Assembly (NCBI RefSeq): GCF_048594095.1
Contig: NC_132807.1
Coordinates: 14,747,248-14,811,247 of the forward strand
Source: Paramormyrops kingsleyae
Lineage: Eukaryota; Chordata; Actinopteri; Osteoglossiformes; Mormyridae
Direction: 5' to 3'
DNA length: 64,000 nucleotides
The notes beneath the pieces were generated by a model, which had not been told where the DNA came from, made no database searches, and saw nothing but the letters and a program-made list of their open reading frames with translations. Below, in pieces: positions 11,941-25,900 of the stretch. Positions within the stretch are counted from its first letter, which is position 1, and each line of letters begins with the position of its first letter. The translations under genes were made by a program, and so were the position numbers.

Positions 11941-14900
11941 TATATGAATGTTTTTCTCTATCTGTTTTCTGATGGAATCATGGTGTTTGTGACATACTAC
12001 AAATTTTTGGAATTTGAAAAAGAGCAAAGCCTCTAATATTAAGGTGAGGGTATATGTCATGAGAATTATTGCATGCACTGTTTCATTACGAAAGCACAAA
12101 CTCAAACTCAATGGAACGGCCCTCAAGGAGTTTTTCTGAGCTCATGTTGTTGGCATGATGTTGAAGCTTAGCTTTAGCCTGCTCCTTTTAAAGGCTGCTC
12201 CATGCCTTTGCCGCGATGCCTTTCTGGGCCAGTAGAGATGACCAAGGACCTATTTCTTCCTCCTGCCTTGAAATCCTTAAGCCATTCCTATTTCTTGGGC
12301 TTGGCTTTTTTTGAATTGGGGGGTGGGTGCAGTGGAGGGAGAATGAAAAGCTCTTCAACATCACAGATTACACAGTTTAGCAAAGTGCTTTTGTTTAGCC
12401 AAGTCCTTTCCCAGCCCCCACTCCTGGGCATTGTGGGAGAATCGTCTCACTGTAGGGGTTGTGGTGAAGGCTGTGAGCTCACTCATCAGTCGTGCAAATC
12501 AATGGCGGCCTTCACAAACGTGAACCCTAGGAATCTGACTGGCCAAGTGAAAAAGTGCTTCCAGTGACATGGCTGGTTCCCCGCTCTTACCCAGCTTCTA
12601 TTAATGGCCACTTTTTTGTTTTGATTACTTGTATTGAACTCTGACCTGAATTACTGCTCTTTTTATTGGTTTGTTTTCTTCTTGTTCCCTGGTGACCATA
12701 ATTCAGGTGCTTTTCTTTGCTTTCTTGGTATACAATGGTTGATGAGATCAGCAGTTCTGTTATAGTTTTTAGGTGAATCTGCCAAATCATTCCCAGCTCA
12801 ATCCATTTTTGGTGCTGAGTACACTCTCCATGTGAGGATAATTTGGAGAAGTTAGTAATCAAGACTTGTAGAAACAAATGCTGTTGTTATTTGATAGCTG
12901 GTTTGCATGATTACAGTTTAATTTCTGCCTCTGTAAAATTATTTTAATTGCCATTGACCCAAGGAAGTATTTTATAAACATTTTTTTTTGGTTCTTAGTA
13001 GCGCTGATTTTTTTATTTTATTTTTTATTTTGGGGGGGGGGGGGGTTTGTCAACTTTAGGCAGATTTTTTAAAATAGAAAAATAGCAAATGATTAAGAAC
13101 TGCTAAACTTCGAATATTTATTTAACAGTAGTAACATACAAAAACTAATATTTTAACTCTAAATATTAATCACACTTTAAACAAGGGCATGCAGTGTTTT
13201 AAAAGTAGTAAAGAATAAGACCAATAATTTAACGCTTTAAATATGTCACACTTTAAACAAGGCGTTTCATGATGAAATTTCTGACACAAGCAGCAGTATG
13301 TTTCAATATTGTTATTCATCAAGTGGTACTGATATAAGCTGGAGGAATTTAGAACACTTACCTTTGGTTGTCTTGCAGGTTCACTACTGGGTGCTGAAAA
13401 AACAACAGTACAACACTGCTGAAGTGAGGGCTCCGTGTGGCTGCGCATAGCCATCACTATATCGGCCATGTAGTCCGATTATTCGGCCGATGACGATTGC
13501 CAAAAATAGCACGATTTTATTCAATTTTTTTCTAGTTGATTGATCAGTTGACCTCTAGTTGTAAACAGGGTTCGCTAAATTTTTAAATCCCCTAATAGTG
13601 CTTTGGGCAGACATTCAAATTTTGGTAGCCGAAATGAATTTTGACTACCCCAAATAAAAGAGAGACCGTTTGTAAATATAGATGAATTCAAGAAGGCAAT
13701 AAAAAACATTTATTTGTTATGCACAAACTGCAACAGTCTTTATCCTTAATCATTCTTAAATCAAGTCAATAAACAAACATCCTAGCCTCAAATTAAGTCA
13801 ATGAACAATCATCCAACATAAATATTCATTTAGATCTATCAGTGCACTTCTGTATGACGTACATGTTTGTCCATCATGTACTCAAAGTGGTATTGATCTT
13901 AGTTTTTCTGGTGCAGTATTTTGCGTGGAATGCTGGTCTGGCAGAGGACCCAGCTAGTACTTTTCTGAGTAAATAGACTCTATGAAGAGTCTACGCTGCA
14001 GCCTATGCAAGTGCCCTGTGCCATTGTAAAAATGTTAATATCAGTATAACTGCTCACAACAGGAACATTTATGCTGGTGTGTCTGCATCGCTGTTTAATT
14101 GCTGTCAAAATTGGAAGCCGGAAATGCATGGGAGAAGGTGTTGCTACCAAGTGGACCAATCACGGTTGTTGCAGTTACTCTGTAGTAACTTTACATTTTT
14201 GGGCAGGTGCACATCAGCCTGTGGCATAGGGTACAGCATAGGGTACAGCATAGGGTATGCAGATACACGTTGCCTCCATGTTGAGCCCTGCCCTCTGTTA
14301 GATGCTTTTTAACTTCACCCCCCTATTGCGGAATTGTCCTGGAACACACAAATTGGGCCTTTCAGGCTTCACGCTGGGATGGGGGGCAAACTGAAATGGG
14401 ACAGAAGTAGGCACTGTTTGTATCCCAATAGAGCAGTGACTACCTAATTAATCAAACCGATAACGCTATGCGATGGACGAGACAGGCTGGCCCTGGACAA
14501 AGGCGTCTTTTAATTTTTCGGAAATTGGTTAACAGTGAAGGCCACCATTTATCTCCCCTGGATGACTGAGTGGCACAGTATAGCATGAATTTCTGTTAAT
14601 ATTGATGGGCAGAGCATAGACTATACCAACTTTATTGTGGTGGAACTCTTCCATGTCCTTTTGTTTATTGAGTACAAGTCGGTTAGTTTGGGGAACATTA
14701 TACTTGATGGAATTAGTAGTCTTTATTACTTTATGACATTTTCATTCTTTATTACACAGGACATTAAAACGGTAAAGACTTTAAAGTTAATTTAAGAAAC
14801 ACTAAAAATGAACCATTTTTCTGTGCATAGGCCTAACTCCCCACCCTCTTTATAAATAGTTTTTATGTTTTTGTTACCTCATAAGACACTCTTAAATAAA

Positions 14901-15269
14901 GTGTGTAACTGGCTTGATGGATGTTTACCTTGCACATGCTGGTGGGACCCACATTGTCCTAGAGAGACCACCCTCATTATAGCGCAGGAATCAGGTGGCA
15001 CCGCAGAGGGGGTAGCATGACCGGGAATAGGTATGATGGCTCTGGGGTTGCAGCAGGAAGAGATGCAGTACTGGCTCACAGGACACATCATCATCATTTG
15101 CTGGTTAACCCTCCATCTGCTCTATGTGCAACAAAGAAACAATATGTTTTAACTAAATCTACATAGAATAGTCAGATGTATCCATTTTAAAGCATAACAC
15201 TGTTTGTTATGACTGGAAAAAGGTCTTTGTGTATAACTGGTATCCTATAAGTTCACACCATTTTACTGT
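11941..15269. other. Non-coding intron 1 with repeat-like tracts
   Basis: No gene was recognised. A frame at 12202-12567 (+, 121 codons) has no domain. A G14 run lies at 13032-13045. From about 13460 the sequence (TATCGGCCATG.., ATTCGGCCGATGACG.., ACGATTTTATTC) resembles the interior of hAT-type fish elements, without definable ends. Three copies of a 12-bp unit are at 14223-14262. Confidence 0.4.
14223..14262. repeat. 12-bp tandem repeat, about three copies
   Basis: The unit GCATAGGGTACA occurs twice exactly, followed by GCATAGGGTATG. It produces a short SIGY peptide repeat in one frame, which is an artefact. Confidence 0.85.
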
Positions 15270-16960
15270 ATTCTGTAATACAGAACATCATTGTATTCTC
15301 CAGTCTTCGGGAAATGCATATGGTTTTCGCACTGGTCTGCTGCAGATGCTTTGGTATGTAAGACGATAACTCAAAAAGGGTGTGATGGTTCTTTTTCAAA
15401 CTTTACATTTCATGGGTGCTGAACTGGAACGGTTTAAATTTTGAGATTAGATTAAATATTGAAGATTGAAGTGACGCCACCGAGTGGCAGCAAAGGGATG
15501 GGTGACAGCAGGTGACATTTGAACTTGTGAATGTTATAAGTCAAAAAATATTTGATGGATCATTTTGACTATCCAAAATAAAAAAATGAAAATCCTCGTT
15601 ATGATTGATAGTTTGAGCGATGAAGGTGTGAATCCCTAGTTAGCCAAATACAATGACACCGTAAAGAAAAATCCTGAGATTCTGAAAAGGCTGATTGATG
15701 CTATTTAATTCTTGGGTAGACAGGAGATGGATTTTAATGGACATTAGCAAAACAAAGGAAAATGTATATGTGCTTTCCTATTATGATGATATTTTGTAAA
15801 TGCAAATGGTAATTAAACAATTTTTGTCCATTAAAGTACAGGAGAATACATTTGTAATGGGAGAAATATTATACATTATTGTAAAGATATGGGCTCGGAA
15901 ATGTATGCATATATTGTTTATTAGCAAGTACAGTAATAAACTTTAGATGACCATAATGCCTAATTTCCACCATATAGTTGGTTAAAGCTTTGTTTAAACA
16001 AGTGCCAGGTCATGCAGAATAACACCAAGTTGCATTGGGAGTTATATAATGCATGATTACAAAGATTTTTACAAAAATTTGTACTACCGTACAACCCCTA
16101 GTATTCACACACTTGACTAGCTTCTGGCTGTGTGTTCAAGCTTTATTTAACAAATAACCAAAAGGTTAAACTTAATTACATAAAAAATTTATTAGCGAGC
16201 TCGAAATTGAAAGCACAATAAAAAGTAAATTGTGTGCACGTGTTAGGGATTTTGTGAGCTTCATTTAGTATTTCGTGACCAAGTTAAGCTAAAGCATGAT
16301 TTAGGATAGTGTCAGTATGTCTCCGGTAGCTCTACACATAGAGCATTGTGCTAACAATGCAGACTTCAGGGGCGTAAGTCCCAGGAAGCACTTATAAATT
16401 ATACCTCTTCCCTCTACTGTAAGCCTTCTTGGATGAAAGCTTAAATATTAATGAGTTATATGTCTTGTGTTTGCACAAAAAAAGTCTGTGGTTCCTCCAA
16501 ACCTGTTTATGTACCATTAGCGTATTTGTTGCAGTTCTTACTGTTATACATAGAAAATCGTATTCATAGTGCAAAAGAGAAATAAATAGAATATAAATAT
16601 TTAAACATATATACATAATATAAATGACATTTTCAAACATGGACAATAAAACATGTAGAAAGGAATACAAGTAACCACCTGTATTTGTGGCGCGGAAAGA
16701 TTCTGTAAATTGTCATATGAATGGAATTTGCAATAAAAGTAAGTATATTTTCACACCTACTTATCACAAGTACTCACAGAATTCAGGCAAAAACACATTA
16801 AATAACTTTTACGTTTCTTGGTGATCTATCCAATACTCCTAGTGCAAATTGGTGAGTGTGGAGCAAGTACAGGTTAGATGGGTGGGACTGTCCTGGGAAT
16901 AGAGTACAGTCACTAATGACACTATGAAATCTAGTTTAAACTAAAATTCAGCTGGCTTTG
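15270..16960 (+). repeat. Composite interspersed repeat, copy A
   Basis: This copy aligns with 60395-63480. Shared blocks in the same order are: a left block (ATTGTATTC..GGAAATGCATATG..TTGGTATGTAAG, 15291-15363); one contracted unit of the roughly 160-bp array (15363-15590, with GATAACTCAAAAAGG and GAAGTGACGCCA); a tRNA-like SINE (about 16320-16460); and a 3' block with GTGCAAAAGAGAAATAAA, CATGGACAATAA and ATTCAGGCAAAAACACATTA (16500-16950). The middle part (about 15600-16010) has no counterpart that I can align. No coding capacity is seen. Confidence 0.75.
16320..16460 (+). repeat. tRNA-derived SINE (DANA-like), inside composite repeat A
   Basis: The head resembles a tRNA with an A-box-like GTAGCTCTACACATAGAGC, a perfect hairpin GCATTG..CAATGC and a decayed B box (GGGGCGTAAGTCCC). 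The tail, CTGTAAGCCTTCTTGGATGA, matches the fish SINE tail with CTGTAAGTCGCTTTGGATAAAAGC. A functional tRNA is excluded by the decayed boxes and lack of an acceptor stem. Confidence 0.7.
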
Positions 16961-19900
16961 TATATATAACCTTTGGTACTAGAACTAGGTCTCACCTGAC
17001 TATTCAGGACAGGAGTTTTTTAGGGTAAGTCTTAGAACATGCATTAAGTATAACTAGGGAAACAACTATATTTAATGTTGTTACTCATAGGCCTGGATCT
17101 CATCTGCTTTTCATTTCTGTATGTCTCTAGGGCAGTTAACTTTCCGGGAAGGACTAGTTTGTTTCAGAATACCAATGCATTTATAACTCGTGTAATTTCT
17201 ACCTCTGCTAACAGTAAACATTTGTTAGGTGCTTAGAGGTGCTTAGCAATTTACATATATTCACGCCAAGATGATTCAGAAGCCTTTACATTTTCTTGTG
17301 TGGACAATGTCTGTCAACATCTAGTTTTTTTGTCACGGCTTATACTTTTAACGTTATAGTATGTGTTTGTGTGTATGTGTTTGTATTTGTATGTGTGTGT
17401 GTTTTCCTGAACACCTCTGTTCATGCAGCATGATGAAGCCTGTGGCAATGTTTGTCAACATTCTGTAAATCCCATTTGTCATGTCCTTTCTGTGAACAGC
17501 CGCGCTGGTATCTCTGACAACTGGAATACGGTGATAACGGGTAACATTTAAATGTTTATGCCTTTGTACTGTGACGATATGCGTATTGCATTAGGAGATA
17601 TTCATTTTGGAAAATGCCTTCCCAAATCAAGGTGCTCATTGAATTTAAACACCAGGACTTCAGTCAACAATAAAAGCTGGCTAGTCCAGAAAGCACTACC
17701 TAAATCGCTATTTGTGGTCTGTTGCACTTAGTCTTTTTTTCTCTCTATTTTTAAATGATTAATTTCACTGTGTTTTATGTTTTGTTTGATCAGCAGATAC
17801 AAGTATTCAGAAGTATTTGTACTTTTGAAACTGGTGATGGTTGGGTCAGTGGGGAGTTTTGAACAAGCTGGGATTCGACCATAGTGAAATGAATGAACTG
17901 TGTACAAATTCTGCTGATTTTCTTGGGCCATTGCTTTCAACCTTTATAGCCAATGCTTTCACCCATGGAACTGGAAATGCAAAATTATGTTTTACGGGCA
18001 GCAAAATTTTCTTTACGCTAGCATCTATTCCGCACAGTGTTTTTCACATTTATATATGAAAAGTTCAGCCTCTATTATGTTATGGAGTAACTTGTTTTTG
18101 GAAAACGCCTGCAAGTTCTTCAGGTTTACATTAGTCTATTAATGCTTATCAATGCAGATTACTTATTCAAAAGATGGGGGAAAAAAACTCAAATTGTGTG
18201 TATATACATGCGTAGAAAGTAAAATCCAGTCACTTTTTTTAATCGCTTTTTTTGAAAGTGCTGTACAATTATTAATCCTGAAGTTATAAGTTAATCAATA
18301 ATTGCTTGTCCACTCTAGAGCAGTAAGCTATAATGGCTGTTTTAAAGTAATAAATGTTTATTGCAATTCTCATCCGCTGGAATAACAGTGAGTATACTGG
18401 TCAGTCATAAATATACGTTATAGATTTGTCTGAGCAGACAGACTTCCATAGGAGCGCTTTCTTCTCCCTCCTCGTTGAACCATTTCCTTCACTGAAGGGG
18501 AGTGCTCTTCTCTTATCCGGCTCTAATCGAGGCATGGAATATTCCGACGTGGGCCTTGCTGCCAGGGAGCTGCCTGTTGCTGGCTCTCCCTTCTTTCTGT
18601 GGTGGGCCTTGTGCTGAAGGTCAGAGCAGAAGGTCATGTCTCTTAAAATTTTGTAGTCATCATTGCTTTCTTTTTAATCTTTGATACAAGTGAGTTTTTT
18701 CTCTTTTTAATGTTAAGCGTATTTATATTCCTTTGTCACTAGCTTCATCTAAACAGGCCAGAAATTAAACTTGATTTGATATAAGCAAAATATTTTGAAT
18801 GTACTTATTGGGATTTGTTATGGGATTTGCTATCATGCAAAAGTTTAAAGACAAAATTACCAAATGAAATTATTCACATTCATATCAAGCAAAATTTTAT
18901 ATGTCTGTATTATGTATAAAAGTAATATTTCATCATTTTCTGCTTTGTCTTTACCTACCTACTGATGTTTTATGTATTAACTGTTTTTTCCCATCAGACC
19001 ATAACTTATGACCCTGGGCGTCCCTATTCACTTCAGATGAATTCATTCTGTTAAAAGCTTTTTGAAGGTCTAATATTTATTAACCATTAAAGTCATCAGA
19101 AGTTGAATGTTTTAATTATTATGTATATTTTGTTTTGATCTTAATTTATAGAAAACACAACAAATATCACAAAGTTTTACATTATTTTATTATCCAAAAT
19201 TATTACTAAAATGGAATTCCAGTCATAAAGAAAATTGCAGTGGCAGATTTTTTTTTTTTTGTCCTTTGCAAGATTATACTACCAGGTGTGCCTACGAGAT
19301 TTACATCGGTGATTTGTGAGTTCTCGTGCTTTGATTTTTTTGAAGTTTTCAGTAAAGAAGCAATTGAAATTTTGTATAGTTGTGCTATGTCTTTATAATG
19401 GGAGAGCTGGTTTTGATAGTTCCTTTTACATTGACAGTAATAATGCATGTGTGTCTATGGCTATAATAATTGACCGTAATTATGAGTGTGTGTCTGTTTG
19501 GAGAATGATAAATTGTATATGGGTACAGTCTGAACAGCCAGCTGTAATATCTGATGAGAGAGAGGCTTCATGAATGAATTTAATTTCCAATGGCGCTTCC
19601 AGCCAGCTTAACATCATCAAATTACCTTTTTTGAAGTTGGTACATAAATTATAGTGGTCCACTCCATTCTGCAAGAGAGCGACAAAGCTCGCAATGCAGA
19701 ATCACGGACACACCAATGATTTTTATGAATGGTTTTAATGATTCTTTACTTTAAACTATTCATTAAACAGTTAACATCTTTAATAGCAAAGACTTAATTT
19801 AAATTAACTGCATGAAATTTAGTGTGGAATAAAAATGTCCACTTTAAGAATGGAAGTTCTCCTTGGGATTTAATTTTTTTTTTTTTTAAGTTTAGTGTTT

Positions 19901-22900
19901 TCTGGAAGTATTCAGATTACAAAGTATTACTTGGTAACAATTGACTATAAAATACCTGTAATTATTTTTAAATGCAATGATGGTTTCAGGCTATTGGGTA
20001 CATGTGTATCACATGCACATGTGAAATAGCTTCAGTAGTGAACAATGTTGTCATTATTCAAATATTCAGGAATGAATAATGGACAAGTACATCATGCAAC
20101 CTAATTTAGAAGGCAGCTGAGCTGTCTGGGTGTAAGAACTGGGCTTTCATCCTTTTCTTTCCTGACTGCCAGTTGTTGGCAGTATAGGTGCTATTGTGGT
20201 TCTGACCTCTGCATGCAGTTCTGTCCATGAATTATTGGTGCTTTGTTTTTGCATTGGCTTTTGGGCCCTGCAATGACTGACATTTCACTTACAGGTACAT
20301 CTTGTTGAAAACCAGGATGTTTAAGGGTCTACAGTTTGAGGTTGACAGATTTTTGTCCAGCTTTTGGTCCTGACGTCTCAACTATGCAGTGTCTTGTTTA
20401 TGTTTTATGTGGTGTTGTTGTACAATTTGGATACACAGTGGTCAGTAAACACAGGATTTGTTCATAGTTGATTTCAACTCATCTGAGAATCTAAGCTGAA
20501 CATTTCTCTTGTCATTTACTGACAAATCTGTGGATATACCTGAGCATGTACCTTTGTTTCTCACTTGTCTGAATTGCACTGGCAGCCTCACTTTCTCCTT
20601 CTTAGAAAGGACATTTGGTTGCTCTGGGTGCTCTACATAGAGTGACGGTGGGTGGGGGGGGTATACTGTGTCTTTATAAAGTGAGGTAACAATGTCTCTA
20701 TTGGTCCTGGCCTAGCAGGAGGTAAACCCCAGCTCCTGCTCTCAATCTGGAGATTTTTTTGTTACTGTCTGACAGGTGAAATACTGTGGGAACTGAAAGT
20801 GTTTTTCTGTGGTTTCTGTCAAGTTTGTTTCATTGTAGAGGTTAGTTTTGAATGTCCATTATTGTCGGAAACAGCTATCAGAGAAGTAGTGGCGTTCACT
20901 TAAAATATTGTCACTCAGCAATTTTTCCCTTCATGTTATGCGGACAATAAAATTAGGTGTGATACTATAAGGAAATCATGTTTGAAATGAAAGACATTTT
21001 ACTGTTAAGTACTTTTCTGCTTAGTGTTTTGTCTGATTAGTGTGCTTTTGTCTGCAAGAGCTATGTTTACATTTAAGCTTTTCCTGAGAATACTTCATAT
21101 CTAGTCCGTAAGGCACAGTTTAGTTACTGATTAGAACACTTGATATTTATTGAAGCAGCACTTAGTGTTAGCAATTCTGTTATATAAAATAACTGGGATG
21201 GCACCTAGACCCAAGCTGTAGTTTTGTCATTTTCCTCAGAAAATGACTGAATCGTTTCCACAAGATTGCTTATTCTGACATTACCATTCATCAGGGCTGC
21301 TGGCTGTGGAGGCGCCGCATGTGTTGTGGAGCTGGGCAGAAAGAAAACCGGGGAGATTTAACCACCTTTTGATGGGCAACAGGAAGGTCAAGCAGGTCCT
21401 GAGAACCCTAGGAAATGTGTGTTATTTCTTTTTCTGTTGTTTCCTTCCCTTCATTTTATTTTGTTTGTTGTGTTGCTTTTGGCAAAGCAAGACTGAGTAT
21501 GGTGCAGTGGGGGTGGCCGGAGGAAGCGAAAGAGAACGTCAGTGTGGGGACAGACGAATTGTTCTGGGTACCCGCCTGGCAGGGACCATTGTTCATCTTT
21601 CCCATTGAGCTGGGGGGCGACCAAACCGTTCACACGCCATTTTCAGGCGTCCTGCTGGGCAGTGCAGGAAAGGGCTCTTGCAGCTGGGCAGTACAATTTG
21701 GTCATACAGATAAATTGGGGGGGCCGGGGGGGGTCTTTAAAAAAAAAAAAAAAAAAACGAGCATGCACAAAGCCATGACAGGTTAACCATGTGGGTTGTT
21801 AAAGTACTGCCTTTTGAGTTGTCAATTAAGTGTGCCGTGAAAGTTTGTCACTGTCCTGACCTCACGGCATTATTTCCACTTCTCTGCTTATTAAGTTAGC
21901 AGGAAACGCAAAGAATACGTTATCGACAGCCGGGCCTTATGTCGAGTATGGGCTTGTCGGCAGTGTGAACCCTCAATACGTTAAATGCTGGGTTTATCAT
22001 AGTGAAAGCACATAGTTTTATCTTCAGAGAGAACTAGTATAGGGCCCCCATAGAGCAGGGCAAACACAGTTGATAGATGTGTGTTTTTTCCCAATACAAT
22101 AAGCAAAGGTATCTCGTTTGTGCTGCCTAATTACTACCACCAGCTCATTAAGAGTATTGCAGAGGGTAAAATAAAGAAAAGCTAAGTAGGTCAGCTTGGT
22201 TCCTCAATGGACCCGACTGCTTCTCACTCCTGAAGATGAATCGGCAGTTGTGGAAGTTTGCTGCTGTAATGGCCTTACCATACCTAACGGTGAGAGGCGC
22301 AGCATGCCCAGCCACGACAAACGCGTCTTTGTTAGAGCGGGTCTCTAGGAAGCATTTGACCCTATTTCGTGGGACAAGCCTTTTCCAAGGCAAAATGTGG
22401 CTCATCAAGTGGTTTAGAGAGCTGGTCATGTTCCAACGTGAAGACAGGAAGCTAATGCTCTATGAGGTAGCCTGTTACTGGACATGGTTTTTGATTATCT
22501 TAGCGGTGGAGGTTGTGTTCTCCATTCATCTGCCAGACATTGCATATCCATTCATCATTAGCCTTCCTCAATCTTAATATGTTTGATTTGGTAGCAACAC
22601 TTTAATTTCAAGTAGTGAAGGTCTGAGTTTCTCCATGGTGCATGGCTTTGCGTTTTATAAAGGTGTGCACTAGCCGATCGCTAACCAAGCTTAGACTAGC
22701 TGCTCTTGTACCTTGGCAGCTGTATGCGTGTAATGTGGACAAAGTATCTGGCAAATAAATAAATGTGAATATAAGTATTTAAAAGAAAGGAGCAGTGTGT
22801 CTTTTCTGTGCTGAAAGTGCCCTGGCTCCCATGTGTCCCTTAGAAGAGTAGCAGAGAGCCATGGGGGCACATTGTTCTTCATACCCCCTGCTCCACTGTA

Positions 22901-25900
22901 CATCCATCTACCAGGGTGGCAACACAACTGCGCAGTTTGGAGCGCTGCCATAAGGCATGTGCTTTATGAAGTGTGAACAAATTTATGTGGTCTTATTTTA
23001 TTTACATCTCAGCCAAGCCGAGCACTTTCTCCCCCTGCCCCCAAAGCGGCAGATTCTGGGTGGCGTGTTGCTAAGGGCTGCATTGCGCCTGACATGACGG
23101 CCGATGACACTGTACCCAGCACCAGCGTTCTGTGCTGTTTAATGATGTGCCTCAGTCGTCAGCTTGCACAACATTTATTTGCTGGAGTTGAGCCTTGAGG
23201 GATATTCTACAAATATACGTTTCAAATGGGAGAGAAACCATTTCAAAGACGATGTCTAAGGCGGGAGACTGACTTTTGGTATTTTTGATTCTGCATCGTC
23301 ATATGTGTCATCTTCTGCTCCAAGATGTCGCCGTGTCTGCATAAACTTGTGGATTAATTTACCTGTAAGCAAACACCTTCTTATCATTCGCTGTTTTAAT
23401 AGGATAATGTGTGTGTAGTCAGATAAACCACAGATGTGTCACTAATTTGTTGAGCAGAACGTTTAACTTCAACTTCGTTATATGTATTTATAGAAAAACG
23501 ATGAAACATAAGGAATTCACAAAACATATGGGACTGTTTAAGCAGAGAGAAAGCATATTATTCCTTTAATTTTATTCACTTTTTAAATTCAGTGTTGTCC
23601 AGGAGGGCCTCTGGGTGCCTGGATGGGAGCTGTCTGACTCCATCTCACATTAGCTTGTCTATAGTAGGTCCAGATGAGAGGCTGCAGCAGTGGGCCAGCG
23701 GCCAGCCACACCTTCTGCTGGCAGCCGCCGGGCAGCCGGCTCTCCTGGCTACTTGTTGAAGGCTGGCAGGAGGTGGCTCTGCATCCCAATAAAAAGCTGA
23801 AGATTCCCTTCATTTTTTATTTTTTTTGCCACCAGTTTTTGCATCATCTCATTTTTCTTTGTTATCTTCACATTTGTTGAAAAGTAGTTAGCAGACAATA
23901 TTTGTTTCATTTAGGACTAAGGTGGAGTTAAGTGTTTTTATGTGTGTTCATATGTTTGTTTCCGATCTTTTTAAGAGGAGGACATTCTTTATGATCAGAC
24001 AGTCATGACAGTTTTTATCTTGACCCTCTTCCCGCTTTCTGTGCACAACAGTAAAGTCATTAATTTTACATGTCCCCAGCATGTACTTTTGTGAGCATCT
24101 TAACAAAGGACAAAAGGCTCTTCTAACTGCAACTGCGCAGGATATTCTGGGCTACAATGGCGCTGGAATGCTACAGCTCATTAATGGATGTTACTGGTGG
24201 AAAACTAGAGTCCTGTGCCCCCAATACCCACCGACAGTGTTTGATTGCTGGCTCTGAATCATTTGTGCAGCTTTTATGGTTGTATGTGCATATGTGTGCG
24301 TCTGTGGCTTTCTGCTTGCTTCCATAGGTTGGTTATGTGTGGGCTGTGCTGGCCCACAAAGTGAGGCCAGTGTGGTGGTGCTAACCCCATCGTGTGCCCT
24401 GTTGGCTACCATTGCCACAAGGCCTGACAGTTGCTTTGGTACTGGCAAGCAATCTACGAATGCTGCATTTACCCAAGTCATTGAAACTTGCAAATGAGTT
24501 GTTATGACAACTTGTTTTAAAGTAAGGGAAGTTTAGGGTTGTTACGTTGTACAATGTTTTACCGAATATAAATGTTTTGAGGAAGTGGTTGCCCTGTTTA
24601 ATGTGAGGTATGGACAGATTATAGATGCGTCAATTTGTTTACTCATTTTGTGTTTGTGTACAAATGTTCAGAGACAGGGTTTTCTGGCTAATGGCAGAGA
24701 ATATCAAATTGATGAGAGTCGGCCTCACATAGGCCTTCAGGGTTATATGGTGAAGATGGAATAGGACTGACTGACATGGGCGCTGGCTGTGTGCGGCCCG
24801 GATGCTTACTTTGCTCATAATTCTCATAGCAAAGATGGCCAAGTCCAGCTCATTCTTGCTGTGTGTCTCTGAGCTCCGAGACAACCAGATAGCACTCTTC
24901 TGTTTATTGTTCTTGCCAGGCATCTCTTCCTGCTGTCTGGTGACAGAGATTCATTCATTATGTGCTGTTATCTGATGGATAGGCCTTTTCTGAATTTTGT
25001 GGAGAGAACGAAAGCTCTATACCTGCATTATCAGAGAACGTGAACTGTGAAACACCATTGATCTTGGTTTGGGCTCGCTGTCTTTTTGATGACAGTGCAT
25101 GTTAAGGGTTCCTTTACTGCCCAGTTCTACCCTATAAAATACTCAGAAGCAAAAATATACTGTATGTTGAACCACAGTTAGTTATAGCAGGAATATCGTG
25201 ATAACAGGGGAATGAAAACCCTGGACAGTCGGTTTGCAGGAGGTCGGGATGGACAGCTGGGGGTATTATGGGAAATTTCCTGAAACACCATTGCCTGTCC
25301 TCCTAGGTCACAAAGTCACTATACCATTTAGTGATGACCTTTCTGAGCACTTAGGTTCATGGGATACTGACAGGGTCCCCCTTTGATCCCAGAACCTGCC
25401 TTACATTCCACAGGCAGATGTTGCATTGACAGCAGTGAGATTTTCAGTGGTTTTCATCAAAAGAAGAAATGAACAAAACCCAGTGTGTCATAAAGCAGGA
25501 GTGAGAGCTACACCCTGTTTTGGTACAATCTGTGTTTGCGGGAAGAGGCCAGAGGTGATAGGGCCAGGGGCAGCCAACTGAGACGTGCTGCCTTGGTCTG
25601 GCGTGGTTTAGTGAAGCCGTTTCTGAAGAATGTTTTTACAGCCCTTTATTGATTTTTGTGATTGATAATAGTGAAAATTCTATGCTTCCATTGGGGCTGT
25701 CACTGAACAAATTTGACATAAAGTAAGTGTTTCAGATAAAATGGGGTAAGACGGATTGTGGTTGCCTGGTCGCGGTTGAACCATATGTCCTCTATTTTCT
25801 GTAGTTGTTTCACAGACACAAACGTCTTGCATCCATCTTCCCATTAACAGCTTCCCATTACTGAGCTTACCCTCATCCACATTAAATATAGAAAGATGCC

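Noticed and set aside
16320..16390. Possible tRNA gene
   Set aside because: The A and B boxes are decayed, there is no acceptor stem, and the downstream tail is that of a SINE.
22236..22577. 113-codon + frame with a hydrophobic segment near its C-terminal end
   Set aside because: No family recognised and no splice context; it does not resemble the lrp4 signal peptide exon.
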